Below, one piece after another: positions 1 through 8,728 of a stretch of DNA of 64,000 bases. A program made the translations under genes and the position numbers. This stretch comes from Ginsengibacter hankyongi. GTDB taxonomy: Bacteria > Bacteroidota > Bacteroidia > Chitinophagales > Chitinophagaceae. The notes beneath the pieces are model-generated. The model was not told the origin of the DNA, made no database searches, and was given only the letters and a program-made list of their open reading frames with translations. How positions within the stretch are numbered: the stretch's first letter is position 1; each line of letters starts with the position of its first letter. Location: the NCBI RefSeq assembly GCF_008710285.1, contig NZ_VYQF01000001.1, positions 1,116,001-1,180,000 on the forward strand, read 5' to 3'.

Positions 1-122
1 CAATTAGAGGATAGGCATGTACGTTATTGGATATGGTATTAAATTTTTATATAGCTTTTTAACATTTAAGTTAAAGTTTATATTACAAATTAATGCAACC
101 TCTCATTTATAGAATTACTCTT

Positions 123-130
123 TACATTTG
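123..130 (+). promoter_or_regulatory. -7 box upstream of exbB
   Basis: TACATTTG matches the Bacteroidota -7 consensus TAnnTTTG and lies 17 bases before the ATG of the ExbB-like gene. I see no clear TTG-type -33 element at the expected distance, so this is a partial promoter call. Confidence 0.45.
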
Positions 131-147
131 TCATCAAACATAATTAA

Positions 148-822
148 ATGGATTTATTTTTCCTGCAAATTGACACAAGTACTGTTGCACATACTGCTCC
201 AAAAACTCAAAGCCTATGGGACATACTCGTAAGCGGTGGAGTAATAATGATTCCGCTGGCAATTTTATTTATTGCAGCAGTTTATTTCTTTTTTGAAAGA
301 TTCATTGCTATTAAGAAAGCCTCCAAAATTGACGATAATTTCATGCGCATTATCCGTGATCACATTGTTACCGGGAATGTGGCGGCAGCAAGAAGCTTTT
401 CAAAAAACAATGATAACCCTGTTGCACAGGTGATAGATAAGGGAATACAGCGCATCGGTAAACCAATGGATGCTATTGAAAAAAGTATGGAAAATGTAGG
501 CGCTCTTGAATTGTATAAACTTGAAAAAAATCTTTCAATAATTTCTATCGTTGCCCGTATTGCTCCTTTATTTGGTTTTCTTGGGACTATTATCGGGATG
601 CTTGCTTTGTTTAAGGGAATTGCTGCAAGTACAGAATATACTCCTAATACAATTGCTGATGGTATTTACATTAAAATGATCACTTCTGCAACAGGTTTAA
701 TCATCGGTATATTAGCGTATATAGGTCACAGTTATCTTGCAACGCAAATTACCCGCATCGAAAATAAAATGGAAATTGCCACTGCAGAGTTCACAGATAT
801 TTTACAGGAACCAACTCGGTAA
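148..822 (+). CDS. exbB: MotA/TolQ/ExbB proton channel family protein
   Basis: This is an inner-membrane proton-channel subunit of the ExbB/TolQ family, which with ExbD converts proton motive force into work on TonB or a similar partner. The 224-residue protein has three predicted membrane segments, at about residues 30-50, 131-156 and 172-195. The last two carry the small-residue motifs GFLGTIIGM and SATGLIIGILA typical of the family pore. Length and topology are normal for ExbB. The ExbD gene follows after 33 bases, so the two probably form an operon. The energised partner could be TonB, which would serve the SusC receptor in this window. Assignment to ExbB over TolQ or MotA rests on overall likeness only. 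Confidence 0.88.
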   Translation: MDLFFLQIDTSTVAHTAPKTQSLWDILVSGGVIMIPLAILFIAAVYFFFERFIAIKKASKIDDNFMRIIRDHIVTGNVAAARSFSKNNDNPVAQVIDKGIQRIGKPMDAIEKSMENVGALELYKLEKNLSIISIVARIAPLFGFLGTIIGMLALFKGIAASTEYTPNTIADGIYIKMITSATGLIIGILAYIGHSYLATQITRIENKMEIATAEFTDILQEPTR

Positions 823-855
823 AGCAATTCCTAATTATAAATTAATAATTGAATA

Positions 856-1260
856 GTGAGTATAAGAAAGCGATACAAAAATGAAGATACCGAGCTGGAT
901 ACCGGCCCGTTAAATGATATATTATTCATCCTAATGTTCTTCTTTCTTATCATTTCTACATTGGCAAACCCTAATGTTATTAAGATGAATAACCCCAGGG
1001 CCACCAGTGAAACGAAAGCCAAGCAGAGTGTAATTGTGAGTATTAATAAAAACCGGGATATTTATTTAGGGCAACAAAAAATTATTTTTGATTCGCTTGA
1101 GTCTTCTTTAAAAAAGCAACTACGCGTTGGCGATAGTATAAAGCCGGCAGTAGTAATTAATGCTGATTCTCTTGTAAGCTGGGGCGATATTGTAAGAGTA
1201 ATGCAGGTAGCTAAAAAGCTTGGCGCCACCACGTCTGCATCTGTAAGCAGTGCAAAGTAA
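856..1260 (+). CDS. exbD: ExbD/TolR family biopolymer transport protein
   Basis: ExbD/TolR proteins have one N-terminal membrane helix and a periplasmic domain, and supply the proton-carrying aspartate of the ExbB-ExbD motor. Here a basic N-terminus is followed by a helix at about residues 18-40. Asp21 in PLNDILF sits where the essential aspartate of ExbD lies. The rest is a short alpha/beta periplasmic domain; 134 residues is usual. The start is GTG, chosen because no ATG lies upstream in frame and the N-terminal basic patch is needed. Only one ExbD copy is present here, whereas many Bacteroidota loci carry two in tandem. Confidence 0.86.
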   Translation: MSIRKRYKNEDTELDTGPLNDILFILMFFFLIISTLANPNVIKMNNPRATSETKAKQSVIVSINKNRDIYLGQQKIIFDSLESSLKKQLRVGDSIKPAVVINADSLVSWGDIVRVMQVAKKLGATTSASVSSAK

Positions 1261-1266
1261 TTGGAA

Positions 1267-2142
1267 TTAACTTATTGATCGGGTGGCTTTCAGCATTCTA
1301 TTTTTTCCATACATATCTTTTCTGATCTCCGTTTTAAAATTAGCAGCCAGAAAAATCTTATCTACTTCTTCCGAATAATCTTCGTGAATTTCCACAAAAA
1401 CTTTTCCCTTAGGTTTTAAATTTGATTGTGCAAATTTTGCCATCTTCTTATAAAAAATAAAAGGATCATTATCGTCAACAAACAAGGCCAGGTGCGGCTC
1501 AAATGCAGTTACATTTTTCGATAATTTTTCTTTTTCCTTTTGATGAATGTAAGGCGGGTTACTAACTATTATATCATAAACACCAAGCCGGTTCCATAAA
1601 CTCTCATTTAAAAAATCAACTTGAAGAAAATTAATCTTTGGCTGCAATGTGTCCGCATTCTTTTTTGCAACCTTTAAGGCTTCTTCACTTACATCAATAG
1701 CAGTTACTTCAATATTTTCTAACTCATTTTTAATGGATACAGCAATGCATCCGCTTCCTGTTCCCACATCTAATATTCCGAATTCTTCACCTCGCACATC
1801 ATACATCGTGCTTCGTACATCTAACACAACCCATTCTACTAATTCTTCAGTTTCCGGTCTTGGAATTAATACATTTTCATTTACATAAAACTTCATTTTA
1901 TAAAACCATGCTTCATTTAAAACATATTGCACAGGCCTGTATTTGAGAAGTTCATGCAAGCATTTTTCTAATTCTTTTATTAAGTCAATTTCCAATTCAA
2001 CATTTCTTTTTAGGCTTCTTTCCAGTCTCTTCAAACCAGTTATATTTTCAAATACCCAGTCGGTAATATTAGCTGCTTCTCTTCTTTCATAGATAGAAAT
2101 TAATTGGTTTAAAAAATCATTATGGTATTGTTCTGTTGTCAT
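1267..2142 (-). CDS. prmC: peptide chain release factor N5-glutamine methyltransferase
   Basis: PrmC (HemK) methylates the glutamine of the GGQ motif in release factors RF1 and RF2 using S-adenosylmethionine. The 291-residue product has an N-terminal helical domain (about 1-85), the LIPRPETEELVEW motif, the SAM-binding GTGSGCIAVS at about 127-136 and the catalytic NPPY at 195-198. I place the start at the ATG at 2142. An in-frame ATG at 2256 would add an unlike hydrophobic stretch that overlaps ribD. Residues 108-120 (DVRSTMYDVRGEE) look like an insertion between two conserved blocks and are encoded by a short repeat. A TAnnTTTG box lies only five bases before this ATG. The gene converges on exbD. 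Confidence 0.93.
   Translation of the reverse strand: MTTEQYHNDFLNQLISIYERREAANITDWVFENITGLKRLERSLKRNVELEIDLIKELEKCLHELLKYRPVQYVLNEAWFYKMKFYVNENVLIPRPETEELVEWVVLDVRSTMYDVRGEEFGILDVGTGSGCIAVSIKNELENIEVTAIDVSEEALKVAKKNADTLQPKINFLQVDFLNESLWNRLGVYDIIVSNPPYIHQKEKEKLSKNVTAFEPHLALFVDDNDPFIFYKKMAKFAQSNLKPKGKVFVEIHEDYSEEVDKIFLAANFKTEIRKDMYGKNRMLKATRSIS
1789..1822 (-). repeat. REP-like TACGATGT-type repeat read in frame within prmC
   Basis: On the minus strand this segment is built from alternating GATGTACGAAG / CACGATGT / ATGATGTGCGAGG units. It shares the 12-mer ACATCGTGCTTC (plus strand) with 34769-34780 and a similar unit pattern with 34617-34650. It falls between two conserved PrmC motifs and is translated in frame. 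I see the repeat directly; calling it a mobile or REP-like element is inference. Confidence 0.5.
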
Positions 2143-2147
2143 TAAAG

Positions 2148-2155
2148 CAAACTTA
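2148..2155 (-). promoter_or_regulatory. -7 box of prmC, nearly leaderless
   Basis: On the minus strand this reads TAAGTTTG, an exact TAnnTTTG match. Its last base is five bases before the prmC ATG at 2142, so the transcript would have a leader of about zero to two bases. The -33 region is not obvious. Confidence 0.45.
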
Positions 2156-2182
2156 ATTATTTTGTGAAGCAATAATATTATT

Positions 2183-3220
2183 TTGACAAGAGATGAACAA
2201 TATATGAGCAGGTGTTTGCAACTTGCAGAATTGAGTATAGGCAATGTTGCACCCAATCCTATGGTAGGCGCCGTATTAGTTTATGAAGATAAAATTATCG
2301 GCGAAGGCTATCATCAAAAATATGGAGGGCCACACGCAGAAGTAAATTGCATCAACAACGTAAAAGAAGAAAATAACTTCTTAATTGAAAAAGCTACATT
2401 ATATGTTTCTCTTGAACCATGTTCCCATTACGGAAAAACACCACCATGTGCAGACCTCATTATTAAAAATAAAATTAAGAAAGTAGTTATCGGATGTAAA
2501 GATGTTTACAAAGAAGTTGCAGGAAGTGGAATACAAAAATTACAGAACGCAGGCGCAGAGGTTATTACAGGTGTTTTAGAAAAAGATTGTATTCAGCTTA
2601 ATATACGATTTTTTACTTTTCATTTAAAATTCAGGCCATATATTATTTTAAAATGGGCGCAAACTGCAAATGGAAAAATTGGCTACGCAGAAAAAAGAAT
2701 TTTAATTAGTAATGAGTATTCCAACCGACTCGTGCATAAATGGAGAAGTGAAGAAGCAGCAATTCTAGCTGGAACTAATACTGCTTTACTTGATGATCCT
2801 TTATTAACAACAAGATTATGGAAGGGAAAAAATGCCGTGAGAATTGTTATTGACAAAGAATTAAAATTGCCTTCCACATTAAAGATATTTAATACAGATG
2901 TAAAGACCTTCATTTACAATTTGGTTAAAAATTCAACAGAGGAAAATTTAGTTTATATAAAACTTGACAAGGAAAATTTTATAGGTCAGATACTGCAATC
3001 ACTTTTTGAAATGAACATTCAAAGTGTAATGATTGAAGGTGGTGCAAGAACGCTACAATCTTTTATTAATGAAGGTTTGTGGGATGAAGCAAGAGTAATA
3101 ACAAACGAAAGCGTAACGATTGAAAATGGCATTGCGGCTCCTGAAATGAAAAATTTTAATTTACAAAAACGCGAAAGATATTTTGATGATGTGATTAGTT
3201 ACTATAAGAATAACGACTAA
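2183..3220 (+). CDS. ribD: bifunctional diaminohydroxyphosphoribosylaminopyrimidine deaminase / 5-amino-6-(5-phosphoribosylamino)uracil reductase
   Basis: RibD carries out the second and third steps of riboflavin synthesis: deamination of the pyrimidine product of GTP cyclohydrolase II, then NADPH reduction of the ribosyl side chain. The N-terminal cytidine-deaminase-type domain shows the zinc ligands His51 (HAE, with Glu53 as proton shuttle), Cys80 and Cys89 in PCSHYGKTPPCAD. The C-terminal reductase domain starts near residue 150. Its 345 residues are normal. I use a TTG start at 2183 because the residues before the first ATG (2204) resemble the usual RibD N-terminus; the ATG remains possible. 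It is divergent from prmC, and its stop overlaps that of mrp by four bases. Confidence 0.93.
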   Translation: MTRDEQYMSRCLQLAELSIGNVAPNPMVGAVLVYEDKIIGEGYHQKYGGPHAEVNCINNVKEENNFLIEKATLYVSLEPCSHYGKTPPCADLIIKNKIKKVVIGCKDVYKEVAGSGIQKLQNAGAEVITGVLEKDCIQLNIRFFTFHLKFRPYIILKWAQTANGKIGYAEKRILISNEYSNRLVHKWRSEEAAILAGTNTALLDDPLLTTRLWKGKNAVRIVIDKELKLPSTLKIFNTDVKTFIYNLVKNSTEENLVYIKLDKENFIGQILQSLFEMNIQSVMIEGGARTLQSFINEGLWDEARVITNESVTIENGIAAPEMKNFNLQKRERYFDDVISYYKNND

Positions 3221-4305
3221 AAAACTGCACTTACTTCGGTTGCCGGCAATTGTGCATTTCTCATCGCTATTCCCCTTATTGCATTATCACTAAATTCTAT
3301 AAAAGCATTTTTGGAAATTTCATCATCGCTCATCATTACAGGGATTCCCACATCGCCGCCTTCGCGGATAGATTGTACCAATGGAATTTCTCCAAGGAAA
3401 GGGATATCAAATTCACTAGCCAATTTTTGACCACCTTCTTTCCCAAAAATATAATATTTAGCATCTGGCAATTCTTTTGGAGTAAAATAACTCATGTTCT
3501 CCACAAGACCTATGACAGGCACTTTCAAGCCTGCCTGGCTAAACATAGCAATCCCTTTTTTAGCATCTGCAAGCGCAACCAGTTGAGGAGTAGTAACTAC
3601 AATTACTCCGGTGACAGGAACAGTTTGTACAATAGTTAGATGAATATCTCCCGTTCCGGGTGGCATATCTATAATTAAATAATCCAAATCGCCCCAATCC
3701 ACATCAGAAACAAATTGCCTGATTGCACTGCTCACCATAGGGCCACGCCAAACGACAGCTTGTTTTTCATCAACCAATAAACCAATACTCATTAATTTTA
3801 TTCCATAACGTTCCAAAGGAACTATCATCCCTTTTCCATTTACATCCTGCATTACGGGACGTTCACCACGTACACCAAACATGATATGAACGCTTGGGCC
3901 ATATATATCTGCATCCATCAATCCTACTTTAGCGCCACCGGCTGCAATAGCAAGCGCAAGATTGGAAGCAACTGTGCTTTTACCAACACCACCCTTTCCA
4001 CTTACAACTGCAATTATATTTTTAACGCCCTTTAAAATATCTTTTTTATCTGTTCTTAAAGAAGTTGTATTGCTGGTAAAATCTATAGTTACTTCAGCGT
4101 CTTTATTAACCAGCTTTATAGCATTTATACAATCATTTTTTATTTTATCTTTTAGGGGGCAGGCCGGTGTGGTAAGAACTACAGTGAATGAAACCTTATT
4201 ACCATCTATTATAATATCATTAACCATGTTTAAAGAAACCAGGTCATTTTTCAGGTCTGGTTCTTGTACTTTTCTTAGTGCTTTTAATATGTCATTTTCA
4301 TTCAT
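3217..4305 (-). CDS. Mrp/NBP35 family iron-sulfur carrier ATPase
   Basis: Mrp/ApbC proteins are cytoplasmic P-loop ATPases that carry or help deliver Fe-S clusters. Residues 1-75 form a MIP18/DUF59 domain, and GKGGVGKST (103-111) is the deviant Walker A motif, followed by DADIYGPS and a DMPPGTGD switch motif. Its 362 residues fit the family. The segment after ENMSYF, where many homologues have a CPxC-type cysteine pair that holds a bridging cluster, reads TPKELPDAKYY and has no cysteine. Cluster binding may therefore differ, or the protein may have another carrier role. It converges on ribD. Confidence 0.9.
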   Translation of the reverse strand: MNENDILKALRKVQEPDLKNDLVSLNMVNDIIIDGNKVSFTVVLTTPACPLKDKIKNDCINAIKLVNKDAEVTIDFTSNTTSLRTDKKDILKGVKNIIAVVSGKGGVGKSTVASNLALAIAAGGAKVGLMDADIYGPSVHIMFGVRGERPVMQDVNGKGMIVPLERYGIKLMSIGLLVDEKQAVVWRGPMVSSAIRQFVSDVDWGDLDYLIIDMPPGTGDIHLTIVQTVPVTGVIVVTTPQLVALADAKKGIAMFSQAGLKVPVIGLVENMSYFTPKELPDAKYYIFGKEGGQKLASEFDIPFLGEIPLVQSIREGGDVGIPVMMSDDEISKNAFIEFSDNAIRGIAMRNAQLPATEVSAVF

Positions 4306-4339
4306 GGTTCAATTTTTTGTTAAAAAGAAACTCAATTTG

Positions 4340-4347
4340 CAAATTTA
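4340..4347 (-). promoter_or_regulatory. -7 box upstream of mrp
   Basis: Minus-strand TAAATTTG matches TAnnTTTG and lies 34 bases before the mrp ATG. No TTG element is visible at the usual spacing. Confidence 0.4.
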
Positions 4348-4421
4348 AACATTGATACCCTTACTTTGTTTTTTTTAAACAAACCAACAGTAATTAAATT
4401 CGTAGTATTGGAGACAAATAC

Positions 4422-5069
4422 ATGAAAAAAATTTTACTATACTTTTTATTTCTTTCGTTTTTAGTTCCTGTGGTGGCAAAAGCCCAGTTTGAGACTTACA
4501 AAGATTCTGTTGTACAATTATATGGTGTTGTAATGTCGGCCGATAGTCTTAAAGCACTGCCCTCTGTAAGTATTGTGGTAAAAGGGAGAAACCAGGGAAC
4601 CATTTCCAGTGAGCAAGGGGTTTTTTCAATTCCTATTTTAAGAGGCGATGTGATAGAATTTACAAGTGTAGGCTATAAACCTAAGCTAGTAACTATACCG
4701 AAAAACCTCGAGGGCAATCAACAAAGTATGATCCAGTTGATGGTAGAGGATACGGTGTACTTGCCGGCTACTATTATCAAAAAACGGCCAACACGTGAAG
4801 AGTTTGAAAGAGATTTTGTAAATACAAAGGTTCCCGATGACGAACAGGAAATTGCACGCCAGAATTTGTCTGAAAGAAATCTGCGGGCATTAATGGCTGC
4901 TTACCCCAGGGATGGCCGTGAAGCCACTAATTATTATCTAAAGCAAAATGCCCAAAAATATTATTCTGCAGGGCAACTTCCCCCCCAAAATATTTTCAAT
5001 CCGCTCGCGTGGGCAGAGTTTATAAAAGCGTGGAAACGCGGAGATTTCAAAAATAAATCGGGAAATTAA
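4422..5069 (+). CDS. secreted carboxypeptidase-regulatory-like domain protein
   Basis: This 215-residue protein begins with a clear signal peptide (MKKILLYFLFLSFL...AKAQ, cleavage near residue 22). Residues of about 32-110 form a carboxypeptidase D regulatory-like beta-sandwich: LYGVVMSADSLKALPSVSIV, GTISSEQGVFSIP and FTSVGYKP follow the familiar pattern seen at the N-terminus of SusC proteins. The C-terminal part is charged and alpha-helical (about 120-215) with no motif I recognise. It probably acts in the periplasm or at the outer membrane, perhaps as a binding or scaffold protein. It stands alone between mrp and fusA. Function is unknown. Confidence 0.75.
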   Translation: MKKILLYFLFLSFLVPVVAKAQFETYKDSVVQLYGVVMSADSLKALPSVSIVVKGRNQGTISSEQGVFSIPILRGDVIEFTSVGYKPKLVTIPKNLEGNQQSMIQLMVEDTVYLPATIIKKRPTREEFERDFVNTKVPDDEQEIARQNLSERNLRALMAAYPRDGREATNYYLKQNAQKYYSAGQLPPQNIFNPLAWAEFIKAWKRGDFKNKSGN

Positions 5070-5423
5070 ATTAAATCAACCCACCATTCCCTAAATTCAA
5101 AATGCCCCGAAGGGCACTCTGAACTCTAATTGAAAACCACCCAAATTTTACATATTGTCCTGCTAAGTATGTTGAAGGGATTATAAACGGATTAATTAAT
5201 TGATTTTTATAGCAAGAATATTTATTTGGTTTAATTGTGAATGGATAATTATTTCGTTTACAAAAATTGAATAAATTCAAAATATAAACTATGGTGAAAA
5301 CCTCGTTTTTTTCAGGGTGTTTTCACCGGTTGGCGGAGGGTGTTTTCACCGGTAACATTGCATTTTTTAAACTCCTTATACAAATTCGTACAACTTACCA
5401 CCTGGTTATGTGCGAAGGCTATT
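5070..5423. other. intergenic region with repeats and a hairpin
   Basis: No gene is credible here. TGCCC-CGAA-GGGCA at 5103-5116 is a small hairpin without a T-run, just after the stop at 5069. A tandem 17-bp repeat with an inverted partner lies at 5293-5353. The short open frames here have no start context or conserved pattern. Confidence 0.5.
5293..5353. repeat. two 17-bp direct repeats with an upstream inverted partner
   Basis: AGGGTGTTTTCACCGGT occurs exactly at 5314-5330 and 5337-5353, a 23-bp period. GGTGAAAAC at 5293-5301 is the reverse complement of GTTTTCACC within either copy, so alternative stem-loops can form. The core GTGTTTTCACCGGT occurs a third time at 16563-16576, inside a coding region. 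Confidence 0.55.
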
Positions 5424-5464
5424 AAAAAAATAGACCTCGCTCTTTTCAGAACAAGGTCTATTTT
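5424..5464 (-). terminator. intrinsic terminator of fusA
   Basis: An 11-bp perfect stem (AAAATAGACCT at 5427-5437 and AGGTCTATTTT at 5454-5464) with a 16-base loop lies 43 bases beyond the fusA stop. On the minus strand it is followed by a run of seven T. Confidence 0.8.
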
Positions 5465-5506
5465 AATAAACTTATTTCCCCCTGTTCGGAGGGATTTGAT
5501 CTTTAG

Positions 5507-7654
5507 TTATTCTTCGATTTTCACTTTTCCTTTCTGCTTCGCCATCACTTCTTCCGCTATGTTATTAGGCGCCGGTGAGTAGTGGCTAAATTCCATTGTT
5601 GAGGTTGCGCGTCCGCTTGATAATGAACGTAGTTGAGTTACGTACCCAAACATCTCACTCAACGGCACTTTGGCTTTGATAACCTGTACCCCGTGTTTGC
5701 TATCCATTCCTTCGAGCATACCGCGACGACGGTTAAGATCTCCCGTTACGTCTCCCATATATTGATCAGGAGTCAGCACCTCAATTTTCATTATAGGTTC
5801 AAGTAGAACAGGCTTTGCCTTGCGGCCAGCTTCACGATACCCTTGTTTGGCACAAAGCTCAAAAGACATAGCGTCAGAATCCACCTGGTGAAATGAACCA
5901 TCAAAAACTCTCACTTTCATACTTTCCATTGGGTAGCCTGCTAAAACACCAGTGGTCATAGCAGTTTCAAAACCCTTTTGTATTGCCGGAACAAATTCTT
6001 TTGGAATTGAACCTCCAAACAATCCATTCACAAACTGGAAATTGCCCTTTCCTTCTTTCAAAAATTCTTCATCAGCAGGGCCAATTTCAAAAACAATATC
6101 CGCAAATTTACCACGTCCACCGGTTTGCTTTTTAAGCACTTCACGGTGTTCAATAGTTTGTTTAAATGCTTCTTTATATGCAACCTGGGGAGCACCCTGG
6201 TTTATTTCAACCTTAAATTCACGCTTCATCCTATCCACAATAATTTCCAGGTGAAGTTCTCCCATTCCACTTAAAATAGTTTGTCCCGTTTCTTCATCGG
6301 TTTTCACTCTTAAAGTAGGGTCTTCTTCTACGAGTTTGGAAATTGCCAATCCCATTTTATCAACGTCTGCCTGGGTTTTTGGTTCCACAGCTACGGAGAT
6401 AACAGGTTCAGGAAAGGTCATCGCTTCCAATATGATTGGATGATCTTCATTACAAAGAGTATCTCCTGTTTTAATATCTTTAAATCCAACTGCTGCGCCA
6501 ATATCGCCGGCCTCAATAAAATCTACCGGGTTTTGCTTATTGGCATGCATTTGCATTATTCTTGAAATCCTTTCGTTCTTTCCTGTTCTTGTATTCAAAA
6601 CATAAGAACCGGAATCAAGGTGACCAGAATATGCCCTGAAGAATGCGAGGCGACCAACAAAAGGATCTGTCATAATCTTAAATGCTAATGCAGCAAAAGG
6701 TTCTTTTGCATCGGGCTTACGTTCAACTTCTTCACCGGTATCAGGGTTTATTCCTTTAACAGCTTCAATATCTTTTGGCCCTGGCAGATATCTTACGATT
6801 GCGTCCAATGCAGTTTGAACTCCTTTGTTTTTAAAAGAAGAACCACACATCATAGGAATTATCGAAATATCTATTGTTGCCTTACGAATTGCTTCATGAA
6901 TTTCATCCTCAGTAATAGTATTGGGGTCATCAAAGAATTTCTCCAATAGTTTCTCATCATAATCTGCAACTGCTTCAATCAGGTGTTGTCTCCACTCGTT
7001 TACCTCTTCTACCATATCTTCGGGAATAGGCACCTCTTTGTATGTCATGCCCTGGGTAGCATCATCCCAAACCATTCCTTTCATGGTAATTAAATCAACT
7101 ACGCCCTTAAAACTATCTTCAGCCCCGATAGGTAATTGTAAAGGAACAGCTTTAGCACCCAGCATTTCTTTTACCTGTTTTACAACATTTAAAAAATCTG
7201 CACCTGCACGATCCATTTTATTTACGAACCCGATACGGGGAACTTTGTAACGGTTAGCCTGGCGCCATACCGTTTCACTTTGTGGTTCAACACCACTTAC
7301 TGCACAAAACAAAGCAAGCAGCCCGTCAAGAACACGCAATGAACGTTCTACTTCCACAGTAAAATCCACGTGGCCCGGTGTATCAATAATGTTGAATTTG
7401 TATAATTTAGTATCAGGTGTCTTTACGCCCTGTACGGTTGGAAAATTCCAGAAACAAGTAGTTGCGGCAGAAGTAATAGTTATACCTCTTTCCTGCTCCT
7501 GTGCCATCCAGTCCATAGTAGCAGCACCATCATGTACTTCCCCAATTTTATGGTTAACGCCGGTATAATACAGAATTCGCTCTGTAGTTGTGGTTTTGCC
7601 TGCATCAATATGAGCAGCAATACCAAAGTTTCTTTGAAATCTTAAGTCGGCCAT
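5507..7654 (-). CDS. fusA: elongation factor G
   Basis: EF-G is the GTPase that moves tRNA and mRNA through the ribosome after peptide bond formation and works with RRF in recycling. The 715-residue protein has the G1 motif [13 protein letters not shown] near residue 15, DTPGHVDF (G3) and NKMDRAGAD (G4), then the domain II-V sequence of a standard EF-G, including RRGMLEGMD near the C-terminus. It belongs to the str cluster with rpsG and rpsL upstream. A hairpin terminator and a TAnnTTTG box in the 168-base gap before it suggest it also has its own transcription start. No tuf or rpsJ follows; the cluster ends at a terminator. Confidence 0.98.
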   Translation of the reverse strand: MADLRFQRNFGIAAHIDAGKTTTTERILYYTGVNHKIGEVHDGAATMDWMAQEQERGITITSAATTCFWNFPTVQGVKTPDTKLYKFNIIDTPGHVDFTVEVERSLRVLDGLLALFCAVSGVEPQSETVWRQANRYKVPRIGFVNKMDRAGADFLNVVKQVKEMLGAKAVPLQLPIGAEDSFKGVVDLITMKGMVWDDATQGMTYKEVPIPEDMVEEVNEWRQHLIEAVADYDEKLLEKFFDDPNTITEDEIHEAIRKATIDISIIPMMCGSSFKNKGVQTALDAIVRYLPGPKDIEAVKGINPDTGEEVERKPDAKEPFAALAFKIMTDPFVGRLAFFRAYSGHLDSGSYVLNTRTGKNERISRIMQMHANKQNPVDFIEAGDIGAAVGFKDIKTGDTLCNEDHPIILEAMTFPEPVISVAVEPKTQADVDKMGLAISKLVEEDPTLRVKTDEETGQTILSGMGELHLEIIVDRMKREFKVEINQGAPQVAYKEAFKQTIEHREVLKKQTGGRGKFADIVFEIGPADEEFLKEGKGNFQFVNGLFGGSIPKEFVPAIQKGFETAMTTGVLAGYPMESMKVRVFDGSFHQVDSDAMSFELCAKQGYREAGRKAKPVLLEPIMKIEVLTPDQYMGDVTGDLNRRRGMLEGMDSKHGVQVIKAKVPLSEMFGYVTQLRSLSSGRATSTMEFSHYSPAPNNIAEEVMAKQKGKVKIEE

Positions 7655-7706
7655 GGCCTTTTATTTAATTTTTATTGTTATTATTTTACAAAACTTTTTG
7701 GAGGCG

Positions 7707-7714
7707 CAAAGTTA
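7707..7714 (-). promoter_or_regulatory. -7 box of fusA
   Basis: Minus-strand TAACTTTG matches TAnnTTTG and lies 52 bases before the fusA ATG and downstream of the rpsG terminator. A TTG lies 22 bases upstream of it. It would drive fusA apart from rpsL-rpsG. Confidence 0.5.
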
Positions 7715-7770
7715 CGAATATTATGCTTACAATAAGCAACGTAATCGAGTTATTTATAAAGCTACTAACA

Positions 7771-7799
7771 AAAAAACCCTTCCAAATAAGAAAGGGTTT
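7771..7799 (-). terminator. terminator or attenuator between rpsG and fusA
   Basis: AAACCCTT (7774-7781) pairs with AAGGGTTT (7792-7799) around a 10-base loop. On the minus strand the stem runs into consecutive T residues. It sits 24 bases after the rpsG stop, so it should end or reduce rpsL-rpsG transcription before fusA. Confidence 0.7.
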
Positions 7800-7822
7800 A
7801 CCATTCGTTTATTTTGCCTTAA

Positions 7823-8290
7823 TTAAATTCTAAAATGAGCAAATGCTTTGTTAGCATCGGCCATCCTATGTGTATCTTCTTTCTTTTTAAATGCAGCTCC
7901 TTCGCCTTTGCTCGCAGCAACTATTTCATTGGCAAGTTTCTCTGACATACTTCTACCATTTCTGTCGCGGCTGTATTTAATAAGCCACTTAATGCTAAGA
8001 GAAGTTTTACGGTCCGGACGAACCTCTGCAGGAATTTGAAAAGTAGCACCTCCAATACGGCGGCTTTTTACTTCTACGCCTGGCGTTACATTTGCTAAGG
8101 CTTTTTTCCAAACTTCGTATCCATCTTCACCGGATATTTTTGTAACCTTTTCAAGAGCATCATAAAAAATATTATATGCGCCGCTTTTTTTACCCTGCCA
8201 CATTAAATTATTCACAAAACGGGTAACCAATTTATCCTGGAATTTAGGATCTGGTGCCAGAGGTAATTTTTTTGCTTGTGCTTTACGCAT
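7823..8290 (-). CDS. rpsG: 30S ribosomal protein S7
   Basis: S7 is a primary 16S rRNA-binding protein that starts assembly of the 30S head and lines the E site. The 155-residue product opens [17 protein letters not shown] and holds [16 protein letters not shown] and the conserved [15 protein letters not shown] block. Length is normal. It follows rpsL after 29 bases and is likely co-transcribed with it; a hairpin terminator comes directly after its stop. Confidence 0.98.
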   Translation of the reverse strand: MRKAQAKKLPLAPDPKFQDKLVTRFVNNLMWQGKKSGAYNIFYDALEKVTKISGEDGYEVWKKALANVTPGVEVKSRRIGGATFQIPAEVRPDRKTSLSIKWLIKYSRDRNGRSMSEKLANEIVAASKGEGAAFKKKEDTHRMADANKAFAHFRI

Positions 8291-8319
8291 TTGTATTATT
8301 TATAAAATATTTTAAAGAA

Positions 8320-8700
8320 TTATTTTTTTGCCTTTTCTCTTTTTGTTCCGTATTTAGAGCGACTTTGTTTACGATCTTTCACGCCCGCAGTATCAAGGCT
8401 TCCTCTAACAATGTGGTAACGCACACCGGGTAAATCTTTAACCCTTCCACCACGTATCAAAACAATTGAGTGCTCCTGCAGGTTATGTCCTTCTCCGGGA
8501 ATATATGCGATCACTTCAATCTTATTAGTAAGTCTTACCTTAGCTACCTTACGTAATGCCGAATTGGGTTTTTTGGGAGTTGTAGTATATACTCTTGTAC
8601 ATACCCCACGGCGTTGCGGACAACTATCGAGAGCCCTGGACTTACTTTTAGCTCTTATAATTGTTCTTCCTTTTCTTACTAATTGTTGTATTGTAGGCAT
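8320..8700 (-). CDS. rpsL: 30S ribosomal protein S12
   Basis: S12 sits at the decoding centre and affects translational accuracy. The 126-residue protein carries the two conserved loops, [13 protein letters not shown] and [13 protein letters not shown]. The lysines that commonly change in streptomycin-resistant strains are both present, so the visible sequence is of the sensitive type. The C-terminal tail is basic. It is the first gene of the str cluster and has a complete Bacteroidota-type promoter just upstream, giving a leader of about 25 bases. Confidence 0.98.
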   Translation of the reverse strand: MPTIQQLVRKGRTIIRAKSKSRALDSCPQRRGVCTRVYTTTPKKPNSALRKVAKVRLTNKIEVIAYIPGEGHNLQEHSIVLIRGGRVKDLPGVRYHIVRGSLDTAGVKDRKQSRSKYGTKREKAKK

Positions 8701-8728
8701 TACTTTTTACCTTAATTTTTTTGGACGG

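Noticed and set aside
2143-2256. N-terminal extension of prmC to an ATG at 2256
   Set aside because: The added residues are hydrophobic, not PrmC-like, and overlap ribD on the other strand; a -7 box lies next to the ATG at 2142.
4365-4383. TTTGTTT/AAACAAA hairpin between mrp and the next gene
   Set aside because: All A/T stem with one G-C pair each side and a T loop; too weak to be called a terminator or switch.
5314-5353. Two exact 17-bp direct repeats, looking like a CRISPR start
   Set aside because: Only two units with a 6-base spacer and no cas genes; far too short for an array.
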